A DNA stretch of 26,892 nucleotides from a virus. Where the stretch lies: positions 1-26,892 of the IMG/VR virus record IMGVR_UViG_3300025282_000197; one strand, written 5' to 3'. Both the position numbers and the translations under genes were made by a program. Shown in pieces: positions 13,066 to 22,300 of this stretch (position 1 is its first letter; each line of letters starts with the position of its first letter). A model generated the notes under the pieces. It saw only the letters and a list, made by a program, of their open reading frames with translations, made no database searches and had not been told where the DNA came from.

Positions 13066-13109
13066 TGCCTAAATGCAAGAAGAAGAAACCGAAACGCAGG
13101 AGTAACTAA
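13065..13109 (+). CDS. Tiny highly basic peptide ORF, 14 aa
   Basis: MPKCKKKKPKRRSN: eight of fourteen residues are K or R, with one Cys. The start is in TAATG overlap with the 523-aa gene and has AAGGAG 6 bp upstream; its stop overlaps the next ATG, whose SD (AGGAG) lies inside it. It may be a real peptide, for instance a DNA- or RNA-binding one, or a device that couples translation of the neighbours. Both flanking overlaps favour translation. Confidence 0.5.
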   Translation: MPKCKKKKPKRRSN

Positions 13110-14308
13110 TGGCTACAGCACCCATATATTGCACTCACAAGGAACTTAAACGGGTTTACCCGCAGATAGATGCGTTTGATACAAAAACACCCATTTACGG
13201 ATGGGCTACTGATGATGTATATGTTGCGTATGACAGTGGGCTTGTTACGGATTTATTTATAGACGGCAAAGACCAAGGCTCTGGAAAACAGACAATCGGA
13301 ACTGTCGCTGCCACTGCCGTAGATAACGCCGGAGGTTATACTGCTACTGCTACATCTATTGTGGTGGATGATGGCACACTTGTTACGGATGATACATATA
13401 TAAAAATTGGCAGTGAGGTTTTATATATCTCTACAATAACAACCAACACGCTAACGGTAGCACGGGGTAAATTTGGGACTACTGCGGCTGCTATTTCAGA
13501 TGATGATTCTGTTTTTAAGCACCTTCAAGCTTCAACAACAGGAAGCGCCCCTGGCAGCAACGGGAACTGGCTATATGATTCTGATAATGATTTCCTTGTT
13601 TTAAAATATGGTTCAGACCCTAATGATTTACTCACAGAGGCGGGGGAAGATTTTGATACGCTTATTACCCAATTTCGCACAGACGCTTCAAGATATATGG
13701 ATTCTAAGCTCGACCCCAATCTCCCAAGAGAGCAGCTCAAAGACAAATCAGGTAATTTTGATTATATGGTAATTCGCACGTCAGCGTTAATAGCTGCGGC
13801 TTTTCTAATTCGTGCTACCGATCCAACTAACGAAGTAGCAACCGCCCTTATGGAAGAGGCACAAGGCAACATAGATGCACTAAACACCGGCGGTGCTGCA
13901 TTGTCGTGGCAAACAACTCGTGATGCTTCTCGTGGCATAATAAGAGATGTAAGCTATACAGATGGTAGTGTTCGCCCTGTTGATACAAGAGGGACTTGGA
14001 ATGGAACATTTGATCTTATACGGGTATTGGTTGTAACTGGCGGGGCTTTAGATGGAACGGCTACTTATTCTGTATGGGTTAAAGATGGTGATAAATTAGG
14101 CAACCAACAGGGAAGCCAAGTTGTTACTGCCGAAAAAATTAATGGTGATTATCAAAGCCTCGCAGGGGGTTTACAGATCCGGTTCGCAGGTGAGAGTAAA
14201 ACTTCAGTTGCCACGGCTACTAATGAGTGGGAAATAGAAGTTATGGGGGCAGGAGAGCACGTTGATGCTTCCGGGGTTAAAAGTGTTCATAATTCCAGAT
14301 GGCTGTAA
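13109..14308 (+). CDS. Head-tail connector-like protein with inserted beta domain, 399 aa
   Basis: The N-terminus (CTHKELKRVYPQIDAFDTKT) and the stretch around 'FDTLITQFRTDASRYMDSKLDPNLP' (about residues 182-206), followed by a hydrophobic helix pair (VIRTSALIAAAFLIRA), match the DUF1320/gp6-like connector plan: helix, acidic loop, helix bundle. Typical members have about 120-180 residues. Here a beta domain (about 60-145) interrupts the two parts, with 'KIGSEVLYIST' and 'LTVARGKFGTT' strands that resemble the 523-aa protein. A beta-rich C-terminal extension follows. Role: probably joins portal to tail. Good SD from the mini-ORF. Confidence 0.55.
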   Translation: MATAPIYCTHKELKRVYPQIDAFDTKTPIYGWATDDVYVAYDSGLVTDLFIDGKDQGSGKQTIGTVAATAVDNAGGYTATATSIVVDDGTLVTDDTYIKIGSEVLYISTITTNTLTVARGKFGTTAAAISDDDSVFKHLQASTTGSAPGSNGNWLYDSDNDFLVLKYGSDPNDLLTEAGEDFDTLITQFRTDASRYMDSKLDPNLPREQLKDKSGNFDYMVIRTSALIAAAFLIRATDPTNEVATALMEEAQGNIDALNTGGAALSWQTTRDASRGIIRDVSYTDGSVRPVDTRGTWNGTFDLIRVLVVTGGALDGTATYSVWVKDGDKLGNQQGSQVVTAEKINGDYQSLAGGLQIRFAGESKTSVATATNEWEIEVMGAGEHVDASGVKSVHNSRWL

Positions 14309-14730
14309 GTTTTACTAACAACTGGAAGAATATTCTTGATAAATTAGAGAACACGCTACGAACTGAATTTAAGGGTGCTTTGCCGGTTTACAGGGGCAAT
14401 AAAGCACCAGCAGGTTCTACATACCTGCAACTAAATCCTATTGGATCAGAGCTTTTGGAATATAATGTTACCTCTGAAACACGGGAATTTACCATACAGA
14501 TTTTGTATTACTTTTTAGAGACTAATGTGAAAGATAGTGCGTTGGACCACATTTTACGCACAGTTTCACGAATAGAGGCTCTAATACACGATAACATGGC
14601 TATGACACTTTCTGGTAGCAGTAGTTTGTTTAATTGCCGGATGCAAAATACAACGCTCAATGCCGGTGAAGAAGATATGTATGTTGTTGAATGGGAATAC
14701 AAATGTATGCACTTAGGCAATATTTCATAA
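14299..14730 (+). CDS. Tail terminator-like protein, 143 aa
   Basis: The length, the order helix - beta (YLQLNPIGSEL) - 'TREFTIQILYYFL' strand - helix (DHILRTVSRIEALIHDN) - C-terminal strands (VVEWEYKCMH), and the position between the connector and the tail tube match the lambda gpU/HK97-type tail terminator family. It would cap the growing tail tube and bind the head connector. It overlaps the preceding gene by 10 bp; its SD is weak, suggesting coupling. The family call rests on shape and position. Confidence 0.6.
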   Translation: MAVSFTNNWKNILDKLENTLRTEFKGALPVYRGNKAPAGSTYLQLNPIGSELLEYNVTSETREFTIQILYYFLETNVKDSALDHILRTVSRIEALIHDNMAMTLSGSSSLFNCRMQNTTLNAGEEDMYVVEWEYKCMHLGNIS

Positions 14731-14739
14731 GGAGATAAT

Positions 14740-14919
14740 ATGAAAATAAAACTGATAGATAAAGGTACAGCTCTCCCAAATATGTGGAAATCTTGTGGGG
14801 CTTCTTATGGGGATTGGGAAGAGTTGCGAAATGGTAAAGAAATTGAAGTAAAATCTGTTCCAGATGCAATAAGTAGTTTAGTAAGCGTTTCTGGTGCAAC
14901 AAAGAAAGGAGCTAAATAA
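14740..14919 (+). CDS. Small protein before tail tube, 59 aa
   Basis: ATG 14740 follows AAGGAGATAAT, a strong SD. The product begins MKIKLIDKGTALPNMWKSCG and contains 'EEIEV'-like and VPDAISSLVS segments and a basic end (GATKKGAK). It overlaps the tail tube start by TAATG. In many siphophages a 50-70 residue protein with an 'EVxxVP' type strand precedes a main structural gene, but its role is unknown. Its size and basic tail recall the 57-aa protein after the capsid gene. Confidence 0.6.
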   Translation: MKIKLIDKGTALPNMWKSCGASYGDWEELRNGKEIEVKSVPDAISSLVSVSGATKKGAK

Positions 14920-15917
14920 TGGCAACATCAGCTTTTACATTTTCACCTAAAGAGTGGAAGGCAGCCGTTGTATCGGATGCAACTAATGCAGGAACAACGG
15001 GAATAGGAACAACGATGAATCAATTAGATGTTGATTCAATATCGTTTCCATCTCTTAATGTTACACAAGCAATGGATGTTAGGAGTGGAGTTGGGCATAC
15101 TCTAAAGGATGAAGATTTTTTTCAAGATAATAAAATGAGAGTAGTCGAATTAAGTCTATCTGGCACATTGCACGATGATGTTGGACATAGATTGTTATTG
15201 GCTAATATCTGTGGTGCTGCACAGGCGGATGATACAGATCAAACGATAGCGGCAGGTCATAAAATAATATCACAATTATATGGTGCTGCGGTAACGAATA
15301 ACGCATCATCATTGACTGTAGTATTACAACCATCGGATATTACTAATCAAACAGGGTTAGAGCTTTTCGGTTGTGTGGTTACTAACTTCACAATTTCGGC
15401 TGATGCTGGCACAGAGGGCGGAAGATATAAATGGTCTGCTACATTGCAAACTGGCAAAACTCCCGATTTGACTTCTACTGCAAATCCTACAATAACCGCT
15501 TATGCAAATACTACGGGTACAACCTTAGGGTCTGCATCAGTAACAAAGGTATATAATAAGGATGCAATGTTAAATAGCTTTACTACAACGATTGATTATC
15601 CTGCTGTATTTACAGGCATATCATCAACGGGGTATCAAGCTGTAGCAAGAGGTGCAGAATGTTCGGTAACTCACGATTGTCAAGTTAAATACGATAGTGA
15701 AACTAAAGGCTTCGTAAACTCATTTGATACGCAAACTGCTGCAATGGCAGAAAACACATTTATTATTGCCAACAATGGAAAATTTGGCGTAGATACAGCC
15801 AATGGTGTACTTACTAATGTAGCGTACTCAGAGGGCGATATAATGATGCTTGATGTTTCGATTAAGGCAGTAGATGATGGCACAGATGCACTACTAATAG
15901 TTGATTTGAGTGATTAA
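14919..15917 (+). CDS. Major tail tube protein, 332 aa
   Basis: It begins MATSAFTFSPKEWKAAVVSD and carries the typical tail tube pattern of strands: 'ISFPSLNVTQAMDVRSG', a short loop, 'MRVVELSLSGTLHDDVGHRLLLANICG', then strands with FGCVVTNFTISADAGTEGGRYKW-like character. A second half with similar strand order (LNSFTTTIDYPAVF ... AECSVTHDCQVKYDS) suggests an added domain beyond the usual 150-250 residues. Position just before the G/GT chaperone genes and tape measure is the standard one. It polymerises around the tape measure in the siphovirus tail. Clear SD (AAAGGAG) upstream. Confidence 0.75.
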   Translation: MATSAFTFSPKEWKAAVVSDATNAGTTGIGTTMNQLDVDSISFPSLNVTQAMDVRSGVGHTLKDEDFFQDNKMRVVELSLSGTLHDDVGHRLLLANICGAAQADDTDQTIAAGHKIISQLYGAAVTNNASSLTVVLQPSDITNQTGLELFGCVVTNFTISADAGTEGGRYKWSATLQTGKTPDLTSTANPTITAYANTTGTTLGSASVTKVYNKDAMLNSFTTTIDYPAVFTGISSTGYQAVARGAECSVTHDCQVKYDSETKGFVNSFDTQTAAMAENTFIIANNGKFGVDTANGVLTNVAYSEGDIMMLDVSIKAVDDGTDALLIVDLSD

Positions 15918-15918
15918 T

Positions 15919-16209
15919 ATGGAAAAGCTAAAGCTAAAATCAGGGCGTGAAATTGGTATCAAGGATGTATCTCTTGATGAGAGAGATCAGATGCTGGATA
16001 GCGTAGAGTATTTATATGATGATAAAGGTAATGTTACCGGCGTTAAAATGATGCACTCTACTATAACTAAATGGCTGCGTTTTGGGCTAAATGGTAAAGC
16101 AGATGATAAATATATTCTTGGCTTAAACTTTGAAGAGAGAACTGAGATATTCCTCAAGATGCAGGAGAAATTGCTGACGGGGGAAGGGAACGCCTCCAGC
16201 TCGAAATAA
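15919..16209 (+). CDS. Tail assembly chaperone, short form (G-like), 96 aa
   Basis: I start it at ATG 15919 (MEKLKLKSGREIGIKDVSLD); a GTG 9 bp upstream is the alternative. Strand-rich start, then a helical part (EERTEIFLKMQEKLLT). The gene lies between tail tube and tape measure, where nearly all long-tailed phages place gene G, and ends in a polar tail (GEGNASSSK). The frame -1 to it is open from 16146 to 16634 with no ATG or GTG start, so the ribosome most likely slips near 16180 to make a longer GT-like product. G-type chaperones coat the tape measure during tail building. Confidence 0.75.
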   Translation: MEKLKLKSGREIGIKDVSLDERDQMLDSVEYLYDDKGNVTGVKMMHSTITKWLRFGLNGKADDKYILGLNFEERTEIFLKMQEKLLTGEGNASSSK

Positions 16210-16634
16210 ACATCCATGCGGAATGGTGTGGGGGCTGTAGGTTTCATACATATCCGTATGATGCAGAGCCTCCTATTCGTATAGATGGTAAGCAGGAAAT
16301 TCGCACATTCAAGTGTGATGAAGATGTATGGAAAATAATTGATCTATTAATAGAAGAGGCGAGAGGTTTCAATGAAAAAGGCAAAGAGTTTGATATTGCG
16401 AAGTCGGTCAATGCTCAGTTGCCTTTTTTTTGTTGCAGAAACATTGTTCAATCCAGAGAACACCAAAAAGATATTGAAAGATATATATACAGCGAGCAGT
16501 TCGGCATTCCGCCGTATCCGGGTAGCTATGGTGAGCAGCCTGCGAAATGGGTGGATAGAGCTTTTATTATCAAAAATACGCTCGCTAAAAAACAAAAGGA
16601 TCAAATAGATGCCACAAGAAACGATACTAATTAA
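16146..16634 (+). CDS. Frameshifted extension (T-like part) of the tail assembly chaperone
   Basis: This frame lacks any ATG or GTG start yet is open from 16146, and reads well as protein: ...LEINIHAEWCGGCRFHTYPY and, further on, EQFGIPPYPGSYGEQPAKW. The only likely way to translate it is a -1 slip from the 15919 gene. If the slip is at GGG 16180-16182 the fusion would have 88 + 150 = 238 residues. The product has a CxxC (codons at 16227 and 16236), a third cysteine (16314) and a CC pair (16431, 16434), suggestive of a metal site. Its end overlaps the tape measure start by 26 bp. In lambda the GT protein links G to the tube; the same role is inferred here. Confidence 0.7.
   Translation, partial: DIPQDAGEIADGGRERLQLEINIHAEWCGGCRFHTYPYDAEPPIRIDGKQEIRTFKCDEDVWKIIDLLIEEARGFNEKGKEFDIAKSVNAQLPFFCCRNIVQSREHQKDIERYIYSEQFGIPPYPGSYGEQPAKWVDRAFIIKNTLAKKQKDQIDATRNDTN
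16163..16241 (+). promoter_or_regulatory. Probable -1 ribosomal frameshift signal
   Basis: The elements are in the right order. AGGAG (SD-like, 16163-16167) lies 12 nt before the slip codon. Next comes G-GGG-GAA (16179-16185), where the P-site glycine codon GGG can re-pair perfectly one base back. After a 7-nt spacer, CCTCCAGC (16193-16200) pairs with GCTGTAGG (16234-16241) with one mismatch, and a smaller stem lies within the loop. The A-site re-pairing (GAA to GGA) needs a middle-position G-U, so the slip site is not a textbook heptamer. Confidence 0.5.
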
Positions 16635-19356
16635 GTTTAAGCCGGAAGGCGATAAAGAGCTGATACAGGCAATAAATGCTTTAGGCAAGGCACAGATTGG
16701 CTTAGTAAACTCGCAAGCTAAAGTGGCAAAGGCTAATAAGGATTCAGTTAAAGCACAATTAGAGTTAGCCAGAGCTGGTAGAATTGCAAAACAAACTTCC
16801 GATGATTTAGCAAGGCAAAGGAAGAAAGAAGAAATTGCAACGATAAAAAATAAAGATGCAATAAGAGCCAATAAATTACAGATTAAACAAGAAGATGCTG
16901 CCCGCAAAAAAGTTCTCTCAACTTTGAAGGCTGATATATTGGCAAGAAATAGATTAGCTGCTGCAACAAAGGGTGCAACAGCAGCCACTGCGGGAGCTAC
17001 TAAAGCATCAGGTATCCTTAGTACAAGGAATAAACGGCTTGCCAAAACGAATGGTATGCTTGCGAATTCTTTTGCCACGCTTCGCTCAAAGCTACTCCTT
17101 ATATCTTTCGGGGCAATGTTAATTGAAAGAGCTTTTGTTTCTCTTGTTAAAGCCTATGGCAGACAGGAAGCTGCGAATGAAAAGCTCCGGGTAGGGCTTG
17201 GAAATGTTCAGGATACAACTGAGGGCGTAACACAGCGTTTAGTGGATTATTCTGCCGCCTTACAGCAAACTACAGCTTTTGGTGATGAGATGATAACTAC
17301 GGGGATGGTGCAGTTCACTACTTTTGGCTTAAATGAAAAGGCTATAAAAGCCTTAACGCCTCAAGTTCTAAATGTAGCACGGGCGATACAAACTGTTTCC
17401 GGCACAATGCCTGATCTCAATTCATTGTTTATTGCATTTGGTAAAGCTACCACTACTGGAATTGGAACACTTACAAGATATGGTGTTGTTTTAACGGATG
17501 CTGAGAGGGCACAGCTTAAAAATATGGATGCGAGCGAAAGTGCTGTCGCAATAGGAAAAATACTTGAAAGGCAATATGGTGGGCTTGCTGAGGCGTATGC
17601 GAAAACTACATCAGGGATGCTGGAGGCTGCTGATGCCGCCCGTGGGGATGCTGCGGAAGCATTTGGTAAGGTTTTAGCACCTACTGTATTGGCGGTATCA
17701 AAAGGCTTAAAATTAATGTTTGAAGCCATGACACCAGCACGAATAGGCAGAATGACAACTGCTGTACTTGCATTTGCAGGTGCATTTGGAACTGCGAAAC
17801 TTGCTGTAATACTCTATTCCGGGGCTATGAAGACTGCTGCCGTAGCTACATTGAATTTTGGTAAAGCATTGATGAGAAATCCAATATTTTTGCTTGCAAG
17901 TGCCTTTTCTATAGCGGCTGTTGCCGTAGCTGAGTATTTTGGAGTTTTTGATGAAGAGCCTCTAACGGATGCCCAGAAGCGACAACTTGAACTTATAGAA
18001 TCTACAAGTAAACTTGCAGAAGCACAAGACAAGGGTGCAGAGAAATTACAGAACCAGCTTGATTTATTAAATGCGAAAACAGAAGTTGATAAAATGCTCA
18101 TACAATTAGGGCATGAGGCTTCTGATACAGAGAGAGAATTAATAGATACTATTATTGCGAAAACACAGGCAATAAAAGATGAAGCTCAGGCACTAAAAGA
18201 TTTAGAGCGTGTTGAAAAAAGTACAGCCTCCTTACACGATCAAGCGTTATTGCTTCGCATGGAAAATGCTGGTGTAGATGAAAAACTGATAGCTCTTAAA
18301 GAACTACAAGTTGAAGGGCAAAATGCTTTAAATAAAGAGATGCTGGGATTTGTTGAAATTGATGCACGGAATATAGAAAATATAAAACTAACTGTAGAGG
18401 GTACAGAAACATTAACTGGTAAACAACAGGACTACCTTAATGCTCTACATTCGGTCTTATTGGAAAAAATGAAATTAATAATAACTGGTGATGAAGAAAT
18501 TACCCAATTAGCCACTTTGCATGATGTATATGCTGAAACTTATTCGGCTATATCAGATATAGTTACCGCCAATCAAAACAGAATTATGGCTGGCATTAAA
18601 GAGCAGAACAATGCAGAAATTTCTGAACTTAAAAAAACAACTAAATATAAAAACGCTACCTCTGCCCAGCAGGAAAAAATGGAAGCTGATATTAAAAAGA
18701 AGAGAGAAAAAGAGTTTATAAAAGCCTTCAGGATGCAACAAGCAGCACAAATTGGACAAGTATGGATGAATATCGCATTAGCGGCTGCACGGCAATTTGC
18801 AGATATGCCATTGCCCGCCGCCATGTTGGCACAGCCAGCACTTCTTGCTATTGGTGCTATTCAATCGGCGGCAATATTGGCTCAAAGCCCTCCTAAGATG
18901 GAGCGTGGCGGCATAATTGGTGGCAGGCGGCACTCTCAGGGCGGTACTATGATAAACGCCGAACAGGGTGAGTTTATTGTTAAAAGAGATGCTGTTGCTA
19001 ATCTTGGAATACCAATGTTACAAGCTATTAATGCTGGAGACAAAGAGATAATAAAGGAAAGAGTATCTCAATTTAAAGAGGGTGGTCTAATAACTAATAA
19101 TATTGTTGAAAGGTTTAAAGAAGGTGGATTGGTTACTAATAATGTTTTTGAGCGATTTGAGAAGGGTGGGACTGTTGAAAGACCCCCTATAAATATTTCA
19201 AATATGCTACCAACCCCAGATATGCCCACAGCAGCACCAGCACAAATAACTGTAAATGTATCCGGCAATGTAATGTCCCAGGATTTCGTAGAGGGCGAAC
19301 TCTCAGAGCAAATTCGGGAAGCAGTACGCCGAGGCACAGATTTCGGGATTAGTTAA
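16609..19356 (+). CDS. Tail tape measure protein, 915 aa
   Basis: The longest gene after the chaperones. The N-terminal 125 residues form a coiled coil (LIQAINALGKAQIGLVNSQA...). Hydrophobic segments lie at about 162-180 (LLLISFGAMLIERAFVSLV) and about 385-445, and long helical stretches follow. The C-terminal end (about 764 on) has the tape-measure 'GGIIGGRRHSQGGTMINAEQ' motif followed by GEFIVKRDAV, and three repeats of RFKEGGLVTNN type. It sets tail length; the hydrophobic segments may insert into the host membrane at DNA injection. By the usual rough rule of about 1.5 angstrom per residue the tail would be about 130-140 nm. Confidence 0.9.
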   Translation: MPQETILIKFKPEGDKELIQAINALGKAQIGLVNSQAKVAKANKDSVKAQLELARAGRIAKQTSDDLARQRKKEEIATIKNKDAIRANKLQIKQEDAARKKVLSTLKADILARNRLAAATKGATAATAGATKASGILSTRNKRLAKTNGMLANSFATLRSKLLLISFGAMLIERAFVSLVKAYGRQEAANEKLRVGLGNVQDTTEGVTQRLVDYSAALQQTTAFGDEMITTGMVQFTTFGLNEKAIKALTPQVLNVARAIQTVSGTMPDLNSLFIAFGKATTTGIGTLTRYGVVLTDAERAQLKNMDASESAVAIGKILERQYGGLAEAYAKTTSGMLEAADAARGDAAEAFGKVLAPTVLAVSKGLKLMFEAMTPARIGRMTTAVLAFAGAFGTAKLAVILYSGAMKTAAVATLNFGKALMRNPIFLLASAFSIAAVAVAEYFGVFDEEPLTDAQKRQLELIESTSKLAEAQDKGAEKLQNQLDLLNAKTEVDKMLIQLGHEASDTERELIDTIIAKTQAIKDEAQALKDLERVEKSTASLHDQALLLRMENAGVDEKLIALKELQVEGQNALNKEMLGFVEIDARNIENIKLTVEGTETLTGKQQDYLNALHSVLLEKMKLIITGDEEITQLATLHDVYAETYSAISDIVTANQNRIMAGIKEQNNAEISELKKTTKYKNATSAQQEKMEADIKKKREKEFIKAFRMQQAAQIGQVWMNIALAAARQFADMPLPAAMLAQPALLAIGAIQSAAILAQSPPKMERGGIIGGRRHSQGGTMINAEQGEFIVKRDAVANLGIPMLQAINAGDKEIIKERVSQFKEGGLITNNIVERFKEGGLVTNNVFERFEKGGTVERPPINISNMLPTPDMPTAAPAQITVNVSGNVMSQDFVEGELSEQIREAVRRGTDFGIS
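19069..19182. repeat. 42-bp tandem repeat in the tape measure gene
   Basis: Two full 42-bp units (19069-19110 and 19111-19152) and a partial third (19153-19182) encode QFKEGGLITNNIVE, RFKEGGLVTNNVFE and RFEKGGTVER. Unit length is a multiple of three, so copy number can change without loss of frame. Confidence 0.75.
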
Positions 19357-22300
19357 TGCTAACAATACCCACCAATTTTAATAACGATATACAGGGCAAG
19401 GATACCAATCTTTTCCCTTTTGTTGCTATTGGTAATTACCCAGACGATTACACCAATTATGCCCCACTTATTGCTATTTCCACAAATGTAGCCACAATCG
19501 GGGGTGATTATTTTAAGCCACTTCTTTTAAATGTGCCGGGCATTAAAGAATCTATTGATGTAGAGAAACGAAACTACAAAATTTCCAATGTAACACTAAA
19601 TATATCAAATGCACCCTATGAAGGCGTGAGGTTCTCTGAACTTGTGCAGGATAAATCACTTATCAATATGGAAGTTCGCATATTCTGGGCAAGCCCCTCT
19701 ATTTCTGGTTATTCTCTTTATGACTATAATCCAGATTGGATTACTGATGGTTCTGCGTTTTTAGCTTACTTCGGCACAATTCGCAGATATACCCACGATG
19801 ATGAGAAGGTACAAATCCAATTAGAAGATAGAAGCCAATCCAAGTTACATAAAGACCTACCAATGGAATATCTCGGTACAGGTAATGAAGTGCCTGATAA
19901 ATATAAAAATAAGCCCATTCCGATGGTTTACGGGGAAGTAGATAGAAGCCCGTGTGTTTTAGAGTATGTTTCAGACATAGATGAATTTACTGGCGATATT
20001 GTTGGAGATACGAAAATTATTTTTGGCTTAGAAGGGGGTGGTTATGAGCCATTACAGTTATTATTATTTGAACATGATAATTATATAGAAATAGGTGAAA
20101 CTGTTGATCCCTATAATTATGGAGATAGTTTCCCAAGAGTTACTTTAGAAGGAGATGATTCCCACCTTTCAGTACAAGCGAAATTTTTTGGATATAGTGG
20201 GGGATTAGTTCAATATATTATTGATGAAAATTCTTTTCGCATAGAGGCTGTGCCAGATGCTCCTCAAATATTTAGCCAACTTATTGGGATAGCAAAATCA
20301 ACTTTTGGCACTGGTAAACAAAATGCTTTTATACCAGATAAAGCTATAAATATGACTCTTGTAAGGGGGGTGCTGCCTAAAAAAATAGCAGATTTTTATA
20401 GAGAATTGCATGGTGCTGCACACGATAATGAATTTTTTGTTTATAGAGGATCAAGTTTAAAAGAAGATAATTCTAATTATGTTTATGGTACTATTTTAAA
20501 TGAGTCTGGTGATGAATATGACGGAATGGATGGATCAGCACAGTGGGGTGGTGGCTCAATGCTTACTAATATGGGCAGTCAAGTTGATGGGGAATTAGAT
20601 GATATAGGAAATATATTTAATAACAATCAGGGGGATGATTCTTCTACTGAATTTATGATAATTGGATATAAGCTTGATTTTAGCACAAATCCGGCTCTGC
20701 AGTTTAATGATTCTATGGTAGTCTGGAATCCACTTCAGATAGATTTAAATAGTGGTGATACTGAAATTTATGCCACTTCAGGTGATGGGTATCCATCTAT
20801 GATGCTGTCTATATTAGACTTAGAAAATAATATTGCATCCACAGGCTTTAATCTCGATCATTATTCAAAGCAAAATAATATTACGGCAGACTCTTCAACT
20901 GGCTATTGGACAAATTCAGTACGAATGCAACAATTTGAAGATGTATTTGGATTTCGCAGATGTCATTCATTATATATATTGGGTATGATGCTTCCCGGTA
21001 GCTCTGTCGGAGACGGTGCTTCTGCTGGGATGATCAAAAATTCAGGATTAGAAATTTCTGTATTCGCTATTATCGAGGCATATCAGACAAAAGATTTCTA
21101 CGCCAATGTAAAAGGAAGCGTTGATACAGGCAGCGATTATTTTACAACAGACGACAATGAATATCGTTATCCAGATAGGCAAATTAAACATATTTTATTA
21201 AATGAATTAGCATTTCAAGGTAATGTTGAACATCGAGTATGGAATTTTGATATTTATGCCCCTTGGTTTACTGATTTTACAATTAATAAGAAGATAAATT
21301 CTAAGAAATTAATTGAAGGCTTGGCTTCTGCTACACCACTGCTCCCCAGATTTGATAATATGGGCAATTTTAAACTTGATGCCATAGAAAGTAAATTTAC
21401 AAGCGAGGATACAGGCGAAGTAATAAAAGCAGTAGATGTTATTGATTATTCATTTTCCAAAACCAAAATTGAAGATGTTTATACAAGAATAGAGTTTAAA
21501 TATAATTGGGATTATGCGAGAGAAGAATTTTCTAAAACAGCAAATCTACTTATAAATGAATCTTGGGTAATTGCTAATTTAGGGATTGCAGGCTATGATT
21601 ATAGCTTTTACGGGCTTGCCGAAGGAACTGCTGAAAGCAATTTAGTAGATTCAACATCTATTCCAGCCATTGAGGATGATGAGGTAAATGCAGATTCCAC
21701 CCTTATTGTAGAGGATGATAGAGGCAAATATATAAGGGATGATAATACAGCAGGATATTTTGTTAAATGGCTCTTATATTGGCATTGTAACCAACACCTC
21801 AAAATGAAGGTTAAACTTCCTCTGAAATATATGAGCCTTGAAATTGGCGATTATGTTTATTTTGATGAGTTAATAAACGATGTTAAAGCCTATGGGGTTG
21901 ATTATTCTAAAACATATATCGCAGGTGAAGTGCAGTTTTTAAACGGGCAACAGATATTTAGGCAGTTCCTCGTTACCTCTACAAATAAAACCTTAGAATA
22001 TGTAGAAATTGAATGTATCCAGATGCATAATTTGACTGATAATTTAATACCTCTTTATGAAGGCGAAATAACCTATGTTTGCAATACCCCTGAAGCTATC
22101 AATTACGAAGGAATAGACTATGGACAAGGTATTCATCCAGATAACAACCTATGCATTTTTCCAGAATATGCTTGTGGCGTACCAGATTTCAATGGGCAAC
22201 CACCAGATAATTATGAAGCATTAGCCGATACAACAGACGCCGAAGGTGTAACTGGTGATAGCACTTTAGCATTTAATACTTTAAATAGTGCACAAACATA

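Noticed and set aside
16424-16431. Run of eight T as a second slippery site
   Set aside because: The frame 0 reading continues properly through it and neither alternative frame gives a convincing protein; kept only as a possible sequencing-error spot.
16372-16608. Plus-strand 78-codon frame starting MKKAKS...
   Set aside because: Overlaps the T-like frame, which has better protein content; this frame is a chance overlap ending in TAG just before the tape measure ATG.
16419-16634. Independent 71-codon gene from TTG at 16419
   Set aside because: The same frame is already open for 270 bp upstream with protein-like content, so it is better read as part of the frameshift extension.
16347-17078. 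Minus-strand 243-codon frame that looks like a membrane protein
   Set aside because: Antisense to the tape measure and chaperone genes; hydrophobic composition comes from reversed Ala/Lys-rich coiled-coil codons.
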